NCBI GenBank assembly: GCA_028683385.1
Contig: JAQUIJ010000012.1
Coordinates: 62,001-126,000, forward strand
Origin: Prolixibacteraceae bacterium
GTDB taxonomy: Bacteria; Bacteroidota; Bacteroidia; Bacteroidales; Prolixibacteraceae
Direction: 5' to 3'
DNA length: 64,000 nt
Notes under the pieces: model-generated
The model's database searches: none
Told to the model about the DNA's origin: nothing
The model's input: the letters and a program-made list of their open reading frames with translations, nothing else
Part shown: positions 35,050 to 42,655 of the stretch, in pieces
How the letters are laid out: each line of letters starts with the position of its first letter
How positions within the stretch are numbered: the first letter of the stretch is position 1
Position numbers and translations under genes: made by a program

Positions 35050-35817
35050 GTGAAAAGGATTTTAAGCTATAATGTAAATGGAATCCGTTCGGCAATCGGG
35101 AAGGGGTTATTCGAATTTTTAGTAGAAGTTAATCCTGATATCATTTGTTTTCAGGAAACAAAGGCTCAGCCCGGGCAAATGCACGAATCTGAATTTGAAG
35201 CATTGGGCTATTATGGATATGCATTTTCGGCGGTTAAGAAAGGATATAGCGGTGTGGCTATTTTCAGTAAAGTTGAACCTGATCTGGTGGTTTACGGTAT
35301 GGATAATGGGAAATATGACAATGAAGGAAGGGTTATTCGTGCTGATTTTGGTGATATTTCTGTGATAAGTGCATATTTTCCTTCCGGAACAACAGGTGGT
35401 ATCAGGCAAGCCTTTAAAATGGATTTTCTTTCTGATTTTCACAACTACCTTGCTGAATTGAGGAAAACGAGAAGTAAATTGATTATTTCGGGTGATTACA
35501 ATATCTGTAGGTTATGGATTGATATCCATAATCCTGAAAAACAACAGGATACATCTGGTTTTTTGCCTGAAGAGAGGGAATGGTTTGCAAATTTCGTGGA
35601 TGACGACTATGTGGATAGTTTTCGCGAATTCAATCAGGAAAAACATCAATATTCGTGGTGGAGTTATCGGGCTGGAGCACGGCAGAATAACAAAGGATGG
35701 CGGATTGATTATCATATGATAACCAGTAATTTAAAGGATAAGTTATTAAATGCTAAAATTTTGCCGATGGCTGTTCATTCCGACCATTGTCCGGTTTTAG
35801 TTGATGTAGATTTCTGA
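35050..35817 (+). CDS. xth: Exodeoxyribonuclease III
   Basis: The 255-residue protein carries the exonuclease III/AP endonuclease pattern: LSYNVNGIRSAIGKGLFEF, IICFQETKAQPGQ (catalytic Glu), VISAYFPSGTTGG, the metal site ISGDYNICR and the C-terminal MAVHSDHCPVLVD with catalytic Asp-His. It cuts beside abasic sites in base-excision repair. It starts at a GTG (35050). The next gene begins 1 base after its stop. Confidence 0.94.
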   Translation: MKRILSYNVNGIRSAIGKGLFEFLVEVNPDIICFQETKAQPGQMHESEFEALGYYGYAFSAVKKGYSGVAIFSKVEPDLVVYGMDNGKYDNEGRVIRADFGDISVISAYFPSGTTGGIRQAFKMDFLSDFHNYLAELRKTRSKLIISGDYNICRLWIDIHNPEKQQDTSGFLPEEREWFANFVDDDYVDSFREFNQEKHQYSWWSYRAGARQNNKGWRIDYHMITSNLKDKLLNAKILPMAVHSDHCPVLVDVDF

Positions 35818-35818
35818 T

Positions 35819-36832
35819 ATGCGTAATTTTTTCACTCTTTTTTGTTTTTTGATTTTATATTTTTCTGCTGAAGCCAAATCGTTGAATGGTTTTTTAACAG
35901 CAAAAAAGGATACAAATTACATTGAGAGTTATTATAACGATTTGATTATTAGATTATACTCCGGAGAAAAGACACATTCACTTGATCTGAATGATTTAAA
36001 TAGTCCCTATCATCTGAAATACCTTCCTAATGGTTACTTTAACTTGGGTGCGGGCGTTAATTTCAGATCATTTGGTCTCAGTTTGGCAACAAAAGTTCCT
36101 ATATTTCAAAACAGCGAGTTTAAGCATGGCGAGACCAAACGATTTGGAATTCAGAGCTACATTTACACAAGTAAGTTTACAGTCGATCTTTTAACTTCCT
36201 TTCTGAAAGGATATTATTTGGTTAATTCGTCTTCTCATCTTGCTTCGTATACGAAGGATAAGGACTACCAAAGACCTGATATTGCTTCAGCAAACATTGG
36301 GATTAGTATAAATTATATTTTTAACAATTCTCGTTTTTCGTATCGCGCGGCTTTTAGCGATACCGAACGACAGAAAAAAAGTGCAGGTTCATTACTCGCT
36401 GGTGGAAGTATTATTTCTTATCAGACAAAGGGTGATTCCTCAATTGTTCCACGTGAAATTGATCCGAAGTATTTTTTAAAATCAAGAGAAATATCAAAAT
36501 CTGGCGTTTTGGCTTTTAATGCAAACATTGGATATGCCTATTCTCTGGTATTTCTTCGGAATGGAATATTTACATTGTCGTATATTTTAGGTACTGGTGT
36601 TCAGGATAATACGTTTGGTGGAGAAGTGGATAGCGCGATTAATCGGTGGCGATTTAGTATGAATCATTCAGGCCGATTAGGAATTGGTTATCGGTTTAAT
36701 CGGTATTACCTGCGAATTGGTATTATTCGTTCAACTCAGTACACTAATTTGAAATACAATGATTTGGGTATTGGGAATGGAACTAATTTTATGCAAATTT
36801 CATTGGGAAAAAGATTTACACTGCGAAAATAA
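35819..36832 (+). CDS. DUF4421 outer-membrane beta-barrel-like protein
   Basis: The 337-residue product has a signal peptide (MRNFFTLFCFLILYFSAEA). The rest alternates aromatic and polar residues in short strands (YLPNGYFNLGAGVNFRSFGL; FSMNHSGRLGIGYRFNRYY; the C-terminal FMQISLGKRFTL ends in an aromatic-rich strand). This is the pattern of DUF4421, a Bacteroidota family of probable outer-membrane barrels of unknown function. It starts 1 base after the exonuclease gene, and a terminator follows. A second parS-like sequence lies inside it at 36445-36460. Confidence 0.7.
   Translation: MRNFFTLFCFLILYFSAEAKSLNGFLTAKKDTNYIESYYNDLIIRLYSGEKTHSLDLNDLNSPYHLKYLPNGYFNLGAGVNFRSFGLSLATKVPIFQNSEFKHGETKRFGIQSYIYTSKFTVDLLTSFLKGYYLVNSSSHLASYTKDKDYQRPDIASANIGISINYIFNNSRFSYRAAFSDTERQKKSAGSLLAGGSIISYQTKGDSSIVPREIDPKYFLKSREISKSGVLAFNANIGYAYSLVFLRNGIFTLSYILGTGVQDNTFGGEVDSAINRWRFSMNHSGRLGIGYRFNRYYLRIGIIRSTQYTNLKYNDLGIGNGTNFMQISLGKRFTLRK
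36445..36460. promoter_or_regulatory. Weaker parS-like sequence inside DUF4421 gene
   Basis: TGTTCCACGTGAAATT keeps the CACGTG core and the whole left half of parS but departs from the consensus at the last two positions. It lies 4.9 kb from the better site. Its position inside a gene means chance similarity is possible. Confidence 0.4.
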
Positions 36833-36837
36833 TAGTA

Positions 36838-36870
36838 AAAAAAAGGCCTTCAGTGATGAAAGCCTTTTTA
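36838..36870 (+). terminator. Intrinsic terminator after DUF4421 gene
   Basis: The stem AAAAGGCCTT/AAAGCCTTTTT (36841-36850 with 36859-36869) has a loop of about 8 bases and a T-run. It can also serve the convergent tdh gene on the other strand. Confidence 0.8.
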
Positions 36871-36887
36871 TTATGTTATTTCAATTT

Positions 36888-37916
36888 TTATTCCCAATCC
36901 AGAATAATTTTTCCGCAATTTCCTTCTTCCATAATCCTGAAAGCTTCCTGATAATCATCAGCGGGAAACCGGTGAGTTATTACCGGTGCAATATTTAATC
37001 CGTGAGAAAGCATCATTTCCATCTGGTACCAGGTTTCGTACATTTCACGACCATATATTCCCTTCATTGTCAAACCTTTAAAGATAAGTTTGCTCCAGTT
37101 GATTTGAGTTGATGATGGCAACAATCCCAATAACGATATTTTGCCCCCGTTATACATATTCTCGACCATATCGCCAAAAGCTGCCGAAGATCCGCTGCAT
37201 TCCAGGCCAATATCGAATCCGCCAACCATGCCGAGTGATTTCATGGCGTCTTTTATATTTTCTGTGCGGGGATCAATAACCTTTGTAGCGCCCATTTTAA
37301 GGGCCAAATTGCGCCGATATTCGCTTAAATCGGTACCAACTATATAACGAGCCCCTGCATACTTACAAACGGCTGTAGCCATCGCTCCGATGGGTCCACC
37401 AATTCCGGTAATTAAAACATCTTCTCCAAGTAGTGGAAATGACAATGCTGTGTGGGTTGCATTGCCCAACGGATCCATTACCGACATTAATTCGTCAGAT
37501 ATCCGATCATCAACTTTCAACACATTTGAAGCCGGGACCGAAACATATTCGGCAAAACCACCGTCGCGATTAACGCCGATTCCAACTGTGTGATCACAAA
37601 TATGTTGACGTCCACGCCGACAGTTTCGGCAAAAACCGCATGAAATGTGTCCTTCAACGGTGACTCTTTCTCCGATATAAACTCGCGATACTTCCGAGCC
37701 TTTTTCAACAACGGTTCCCATGTATTCGTGCCCGATTACCAGTGGGGTTTTGATGGTATTTTGTGCCCATTCGTCCCATTTGTATATGTGCAAATCGGTT
37801 CCACAGATAGCTGATTTTTTGATTTTAATTAAAACATCGTTGGGACCAACAACTGGCATTGGAACATCCGTCATCCAAATACCTTTTTCAGGTTTGATTT
37901 TTACAATTGCTTTCAT
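36888..37916 (-). CDS. tdh: L-threonine 3-dehydrogenase
   Basis: From the ATG at 37916 the product has 342 residues, the family's usual length. Catalytic zinc ligands are Cys in SAICGTDLHIYKWDEWAQN (in part) and His in IGHEYMGTV. The structural zinc loop CGFCRNCRRGRQHIC gives four Cys near residues 97-111. The NAD site is LITGIGGPIGAMA. It oxidises threonine to 2-amino-3-ketobutyrate. The open frame extends 27 bases upstream, but the shorter start fits the family. The gene stands alone with a terminator on each side. Confidence 0.95.
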   Translation of the reverse strand: MKAIVKIKPEKGIWMTDVPMPVVGPNDVLIKIKKSAICGTDLHIYKWDEWAQNTIKTPLVIGHEYMGTVVEKGSEVSRVYIGERVTVEGHISCGFCRNCRRGRQHICDHTVGIGVNRDGGFAEYVSVPASNVLKVDDRISDELMSVMDPLGNATHTALSFPLLGEDVLITGIGGPIGAMATAVCKYAGARYIVGTDLSEYRRNLALKMGATKVIDPRTENIKDAMKSLGMVGGFDIGLECSGSSAAFGDMVENMYNGGKISLLGLLPSSTQINWSKLIFKGLTMKGIYGREMYETWYQMEMMLSHGLNIAPVITHRFPADDYQEAFRIMEEGNCGKIILDWE

Positions 37917-38012
37917 TGTTCTAGTATGATAAATGTGATACAATATTAAGCGGTTCAGAAATTATAATATAGAATGAAAATCATGTTTATTTTATATGGT
38001 ATAACTTATCAT

Positions 38013-38051
38013 AAAAAAGCCACAGCTATATCAAATATCTGCGGCTTTTTT
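38013..38051. terminator. Bidirectional terminator between GH32 and tdh genes
   Basis: AAAAAGCCACAG (about 38014-38025) pairs with CTGCGGCTTTTT (about 38039-38050), with one G-U pair and a T-tract. It lies after the GH32 gene on the minus strand and before the tdh promoter region. Confidence 0.8.
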
Positions 38052-38067
38052 ATCTTGATGAGAACAA

Positions 38068-39519
38068 TTATTTTTCTTTCTGCCAGATTGATTTCATGGG
38101 ATATACTTCGAGTTTTTCAACAAATAGTTCGCCTCCGGTATTGTAAAGGTATAAGCCGTAGGCTTTATCGCTTGGTGTAAAGCAAGAACTCATCGCTACT
38201 TTTCCGTCGTTTGCAAAAATCTCAATTGAACTTCTGTCCAATAGAATGTCGAGTTTTAATACTCCGTCAACTGGTTCAATTACAGCCGATTTACCCAAAC
38301 ACGAAAGCGTGTTTGTTTTTGTGGTATAGGTAATTTCCGTTCCGTTGTTTTTCTTGTCCAGACGAACTACAAAGCCAAAACTATCGGTAGTTTTAACTTT
38401 AAAACTTCCAATGATGTGCAAACAATCGTCTTTTATTCCATGTGCAAGGTTTTTATTGATCCCCGGAATCAGGTTTTTATTCTCCCAGATTTCTCCTTTT
38501 GAGTGCAGAAGTTCTATTTCTTTAATGGGTTTTCGGACCAATTTAATACCATCGATGTATTTTTTTAGCGAAAGTTCGCATGGGAAAGTCATCTGACCTT
38601 TAAATGGCATTCCCGGAAATTCGCCGCCTCTCATCCAGGCAATCTGAATCGTTCTTCCATCGCTTTCTGGAATATTGCTCCATGTTTGAGTGGCGTAATA
38701 GTTTGCACCAAAATCGCTTTTCATTTTAGGAGTTTCAGGTGTAAATTTCTCACCATCAAACAAACCAATCAGATAGCTACCGTCGCCATCAAACAAAACC
38801 CATTTTTTATCGTCAGCTCTGCGGTTAACCGATAATTCAACTAAATCGGGACATTCGAAAAAGCCAGTAATATGATTTTTAAATTGCCAATCAGTCAGGT
38901 TTTTAGAGGTATAGAACGAAACTCCTTTTTGCGAATCATCGTTGTTTGGCTTTCGGTAAATAACCATGACATATTGCTTGCTTGCTTCGTGCCAGAATAC
39001 TTTGGGGTCGCGCGCATCATCGGTTGCATCGTATGCAATAATCGGATTTTTATCGTATTTCTTCCAGGTTCTTCCTTTGTCGTTGCTGTAGGCCAACCGT
39101 TGACCGCAGTGCTGACTGGTATAAAACAACAAAATGGTTTTTTCTTCTCCGGATTGAAGGCCAGTTACATTATTCAGATCGACCAAACCGCTGCCCGAAA
39201 ATTCAGTACAATCAACTGAATCTTTCGAATCATTATCAGGAAAAAGCGCTATTGGCAAGTGTTCCCAGTGTACCAAATCGGTGCTGATGGCATGACCCCA
39301 ATGCATGAATCCCCATTCGTTTCCAAAAGGATTATACTGATAGAACAGATGATATTCGCCCTCATAAAAAACCAATCCATTTGGATCGTTGTGCCAGTTT
39401 TTTTCAGGAGTAAAATGAAACTGAGGCCGATAGATTTCGTCGAATATTTTAACGGGTTTTTCGGCTGAGGCTGTAATTGAGGTAATGAAAATAATGAAAA
39501 TTAAAAAAGGAAACTTCAT
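38068..39519 (-). CDS. Secreted GH32 fructosidase (levanase/invertase-like)
   Basis: The 483-residue protein has a signal peptide (MKFPFLIFIIFITSITASA). The five-bladed propeller shows all three catalytic elements: WHNDPNGLVFYEGEYHLFYQ with nucleophile Asp45, ARDPKVFWHE with the transition-state Asp, and FFECPDLVEL with the acid/base Glu near 220. The C-terminal beta sandwich includes LLDRSSIEIFANDGKVAMSS. GH32 enzymes release fructose from levan, inulin or sucrose. The specificity cannot be told from sequence. There is no SusC/D pair or fructokinase nearby, so it is not part of a visible fructan locus. Confidence 0.94.
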   Translation of the reverse strand: MKFPFLIFIIFITSITASAEKPVKIFDEIYRPQFHFTPEKNWHNDPNGLVFYEGEYHLFYQYNPFGNEWGFMHWGHAISTDLVHWEHLPIALFPDNDSKDSVDCTEFSGSGLVDLNNVTGLQSGEEKTILLFYTSQHCGQRLAYSNDKGRTWKKYDKNPIIAYDATDDARDPKVFWHEASKQYVMVIYRKPNNDDSQKGVSFYTSKNLTDWQFKNHITGFFECPDLVELSVNRRADDKKWVLFDGDGSYLIGLFDGEKFTPETPKMKSDFGANYYATQTWSNIPESDGRTIQIAWMRGGEFPGMPFKGQMTFPCELSLKKYIDGIKLVRKPIKEIELLHSKGEIWENKNLIPGINKNLAHGIKDDCLHIIGSFKVKTTDSFGFVVRLDKKNNGTEITYTTKTNTLSCLGKSAVIEPVDGVLKLDILLDRSSIEIFANDGKVAMSSCFTPSDKAYGLYLYNTGGELFVEKLEVYPMKSIWQKEK

Positions 39520-39713
39520 AGCTAAATTGTTATTGACATCGTAGTTCAGGCAAATATAGATTAAAAAATGTGAATATTTCTGATACTTTTGATTTCAAAT
39601 TATCCTGAAAATGCTGCCATCTAGTAGGGTATGGTTTAACTAATTCGGATATAAAACAGAGTTTTTTTTCTTTTTGAAGTTTATAAAGCATTGTTATTTA
39701 ACTGATTTGTAAT

Positions 39714-42167
39714 ATGAGACAATATCTGGTTTTAATTGCATTCCTGATGTTTGTGGAATTGAGCTTTGGACAGGAATTATGGAGGAAAGAAGCCATTAAA
39801 ATGCCACCATCGGTTTGTTATGCTTCTCCGGAGATTCACAAGTCATTTGTAAAACCACCGGAAAAACTAAAAGCAGGTTCTACAAAAAAGGCTACAATTA
39901 TTGTCGATTTTGTTGGTTTTCCGGAGGATGCAAAGGTCGCTTTTCAATACGCAGTAACTATTTGGCAAGATTTAATTTATTCTCCTATCCCAATACATAT
40001 TCAGGCGACCTGGGAGAGCCTTGCCTCGGATATTTTGGGAAGTTGTTCGCCGTCTGATTACATTCCAAATTTCAATTCAACTCAAATTTGGAATTGCTAT
40101 TACCCCATTGCTTTGGTTGAAAAAATGCTTGGTCAGGAAGTTAATTCTCCGACTGGTTACGAGATAGAAGCCTCATTCAATAAAGATTTTACAAACTGGT
40201 ATTTTGGCGTTGATGGCAATACGCCTACTGACAAATATGATTTTGTATCAACGGTTTTGCACGAATTGACTCATGGGTTAGGTTTTCACGGTTTCTTTTA
40301 TTCGGATGGCAGAGGTCGCGGTGGATATGGTACTGATGGCATGGCGGCTGCTTTTGACCAATATGTAATCAATCAAAGTTCAGAAAAACTGGTAAATACA
40401 AAGATTTTTACAAATCCATCAGTTAAGTTGTATCAAACCTTTACTTCCGGATGGCTTAGTTTTAACACCAAGCTGGACTTAGACTCTTTGCCCAGGCTTT
40501 ACTCACCAACAACTTGGGATAGCGGTTCGAGCATTTATCATTTGAATGATGATACCTATCCGGCTGGTGATCCCAACTCATTAATGACACATGCAATGGG
40601 GAAGGGTGAGGCCAATCATAATCCGGGACCAAATACTTTAGCGATTATGTATGATATGGGATGGAAGTCGATTTCAATTAAACATACACCGATTAAAGAT
40701 ATTGAATATGTTACTGCTCCAATCAATTTTGAAGCGAAAATTGAGAGTGACTATGCTCTGGATTCGACCAAATTATACCTGATTTACTCATCAACGAAAT
40801 TTGTGAAAAAGGATTCTGTTCGCTTGATGCCAACAAATACTCCCGCCATTTTTAATGCAAAAATAAAACCTACCCAAACAGGCGAAATTCAGTATTATTT
40901 TTCGGCCAGAGACGTAAAAAAGAGAACATTTGTATTTCCATCCAATTCACCAACAAGATACCTGGCTTTTACAATTGGAATTGATAAAACCGCGCCAGTC
41001 ATAACGCATGAACCAATCAAATTTCTTTTGTCATCAAACCCAACTGCAAAAATTACTGCGATTGCAACTGATAATATTGGAATTGAGTCAGTCAAAGTGG
41101 CTTACTTTGTTAATGGTGGATTAATTCAGGAATTGGCATTGGTCAATGATTCAGCAGATCGGTACATCGGAAACCTGGCTTTTCCAAAAGGATCAGTCAA
41201 AGGCGGAGATATTGTCAGTTACCGGATTGTTGCCACCGATATTTCTTCGCAAAGCAACATCGGGTATTTGCCTTTAACTGGTTATAACACCTTTAAAATT
41301 GAAGAAATTAAAGAGCCCGTGGAGCGGTATGTTTCAAATTTTGATGCCTTGAATCCCGATTTTATTGGTTCCGATTTTACTATTTCAAGCGTAACCGGAT
41401 TCGACAGTCCGGCGTTGAATTCAGCTCATCCATACCTAAGTCCGGATGTAGATAATTCTGAGTTTAATTTTAGTACAATTCTGAAATACCCAATCATTCT
41501 GAAAAAGGGAAAGATGACTTTTGATGAAATCGCATTGGTAGAACCAGGCGAAGCCGGTTCTAAGTTTAATGACGAAAATTTCTGGGATTACGTCATTGTT
41601 GAAGGTTCTAAGGACGGTGGGATCACCTGGAAACCTTTTGCTGACGGGTATGATAGCAATTTACAGCCATCGTGGTTGAAATTATGGAATAGTTCAATGT
41701 CGGGAAATAACAGTACAGCGATACCGACCAAAGATTTGCTGGTAAAACACGAAATCGATATGCTGGCCAATGGAAATTTTAGCGTAGGCGATGTTGTTTT
41801 GGTTAGGTTCCGGTTATTTTCCGATCCGTATTCGCATGGCTGGGGCTGGATCGTTGATAATCTGGCTATACAGGATTGGGAAACGGCTGTCAATCCTATG
41901 CTTTTATCTTCAGGAGAAGTAATTTGTTTTCCAAATCCGGCAACCAATCAGTTAAATGTCCAGATTAGTGCAAAAAATACGATTCAGAATTTGATTTTGA
42001 AGGCATATAACTCATCAGGAAAGCAGGTTTATATTCAGGATTTCCCCGTCAGATCTAATTTGTTTGAAACTGCAATTGATGTGAGTAGTTTTATACCTGG
42101 CTTGTATTTATTTACTTTCGAACCTGAAAAAGGAGAGGTAATTACCCGGAAAATATTAGTTCAATAA
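39714..42167 (+). CDS. T9SS-exported metalloprotease-like protein
   Basis: The 817-residue protein has a signal peptide (MRQYLVLIAFLMFVELSFG). A zinc-protease-like domain (about 55-320) contains VLHELTHGLGFHGFFYSDG with His183, Glu184 and His187. A later NSLMTHAMGKGEANHNPGP (in part) resembles the Met-turn of related secreted proteases. The expected third metzincin ligand (position 193) is Gly, with His192 one residue earlier. Middle domains are beta-sandwich-like. The C-terminus (about 740-817) is a type A sorting domain (CFPNPATNQLNVQISAKN, ending ITRKILVQ), so T9SS should export and anchor it. The substrate is unknown. Confidence 0.8.
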   Translation: MRQYLVLIAFLMFVELSFGQELWRKEAIKMPPSVCYASPEIHKSFVKPPEKLKAGSTKKATIIVDFVGFPEDAKVAFQYAVTIWQDLIYSPIPIHIQATWESLASDILGSCSPSDYIPNFNSTQIWNCYYPIALVEKMLGQEVNSPTGYEIEASFNKDFTNWYFGVDGNTPTDKYDFVSTVLHELTHGLGFHGFFYSDGRGRGGYGTDGMAAAFDQYVINQSSEKLVNTKIFTNPSVKLYQTFTSGWLSFNTKLDLDSLPRLYSPTTWDSGSSIYHLNDDTYPAGDPNSLMTHAMGKGEANHNPGPNTLAIMYDMGWKSISIKHTPIKDIEYVTAPINFEAKIESDYALDSTKLYLIYSSTKFVKKDSVRLMPTNTPAIFNAKIKPTQTGEIQYYFSARDVKKRTFVFPSNSPTRYLAFTIGIDKTAPVITHEPIKFLLSSNPTAKITAIATDNIGIESVKVAYFVNGGLIQELALVNDSADRYIGNLAFPKGSVKGGDIVSYRIVATDISSQSNIGYLPLTGYNTFKIEEIKEPVERYVSNFDALNPDFIGSDFTISSVTGFDSPALNSAHPYLSPDVDNSEFNFSTILKYPIILKKGKMTFDEIALVEPGEAGSKFNDENFWDYVIVEGSKDGGITWKPFADGYDSNLQPSWLKLWNSSMSGNNSTAIPTKDLLVKHEIDMLANGNFSVGDVVLVRFRLFSDPYSHGWGWIVDNLAIQDWETAVNPMLLSSGEVICFPNPATNQLNVQISAKNTIQNLILKAYNSSGKQVYIQDFPVRSNLFETAIDVSSFIPGLYLFTFEPEKGEVITRKILVQ

Positions 42168-42178
42168 CGGTGAAATGG

Positions 42179-42317
42179 AGTCCACTCCGAAAGGTCAAAA
42201 ACCCCTAAATCCCCTGAAGGGGACTTTGAAGGTTCATTGGTTTTCAACGAGTTCCCCTTTAGGGGTCAGGGGTGAGGAAGTTGAAAATCAATGAACTCAG
42301 AACTTTCGGAGTAGACT
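42179..42317. repeat. 139-base inverted-repeat element (MITE-like)
   Basis: Terminal arms AGTCCACTCCGAAAG (42179-42193) and CTTTCGGAGTAGACT (42303-42317) match inverted with one difference. Further inward GTTCATTGGTTTTCAAC faces GTTGAAAATCAATGAAC. The core has CCCCTAAATCCCCTGAAGGGG facing CCCCTTTAGGGGTCAGGGG. The whole can fold into one long hairpin. It contains no gene and resembles non-coding intergenic repeats of this phylum. Confidence 0.7.
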
Positions 42318-42433
42318 TATAAATTGGATATCGCAACTTTAAATATTTGTTAAGCTTCAGAACGTAAAAATCAGTTTATTAATGGTTTATTGAAATTAAT
42401 TACGGATATGCAGTTCTTTTTCTTTCCTGAAAT

Positions 42434-42462
42434 TTTGATTTGAAATAAAAACTCTATATTTG
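42434..42462 (+). promoter_or_regulatory. Promoter of the aromatic leader/tyrA operon
   Basis: TTTG at 42434-42437 and TATATTTG at 42455-42462 fit the Bacteroidota -33 and TAnnTTTG -7 elements with a spacing of 17 bases. Transcription would begin near 42469, about a dozen bases before the leader-peptide ATG. Confidence 0.65.
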
Positions 42463-42481
42463 CTCACATATTGAAAGCAAA

Positions 42482-42556
42482 ATGAAACGTACAAGTAACA
42501 ACAGTTTTTTTTATTGGTTTTATTACTTCTGTTCTCAAATCGGGATCGGCTGGTAA
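42482..42556 (+). CDS. Aromatic-rich leader peptide of tyrA operon
   Basis: This short frame codes for 24 residues. It begins MKRTSNNS, continues with eight aromatic residues in a row, FFYWFYYF (codons 9-16, 42506-42529), then CSQIGIGW, and stops at 42554-42556. Four Phe, three Tyr and one Trp codons in tandem directly before tyrosine/phenylalanine pathway genes are the signature of a ribosome-mediated attenuator, as in pheL of enteric bacteria. The AAAGCAAA before the ATG is a weak ribosome-binding site, normal for this phylum. The peptide itself is expected to have no role beyond stalling ribosomes when charged Phe-, Tyr- or Trp-tRNA is scarce. Confidence 0.8.
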   Translation: MKRTSNNSFFYWFYYFCSQIGIGW

Positions 42557-42620
42557 TGTCTTGTTGTTACGAAAAGATATTTTACAAAAGGGTCCCGTGT
42601 TAAACGGGGCCCTTTTTTTA
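42495..42620 (+). promoter_or_regulatory. Transcription attenuator upstream of tyrA
   Basis: Three alternative pairings are visible. Protector: GTAACAACA (42495-42503, just before the aromatic codons) pairs perfectly with TGTTGTTAC (42562-42570). Antiterminator: CGGGATC (42541-42547) pairs with GGTCCCG (42591-42597). Terminator: GGGTCCCGT (42590-42598) pairs with ACGGGGCCC (42604-42612), then seven T. A ribosome stalled on the aromatic codons would mask the first arm and leave CGGGATC free, favouring read-through. One that reaches the stop codon would cover CGGGATC and let the terminator form. Confidence 0.75.
42590..42619 (+). terminator. Attenuator terminator hairpin
   Basis: A nine-base GC-rich stem (one G-U pair) with a five-base loop (GTTAA) is followed by TTTTTTT at 42613-42619. 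It ends 36 bases before the tyrA start, so it would block the operon when formed. Confidence 0.9.
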
Positions 42621-42655
42621 TTTTCAATGGTTATGCTGAAACAAAACAAAAGAAT

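Noticed and set aside
42179-42317. Inverted-repeat element as a coding mini-transposon
   Set aside because: It has no open frame of useful size and its two halves simply mirror each other.
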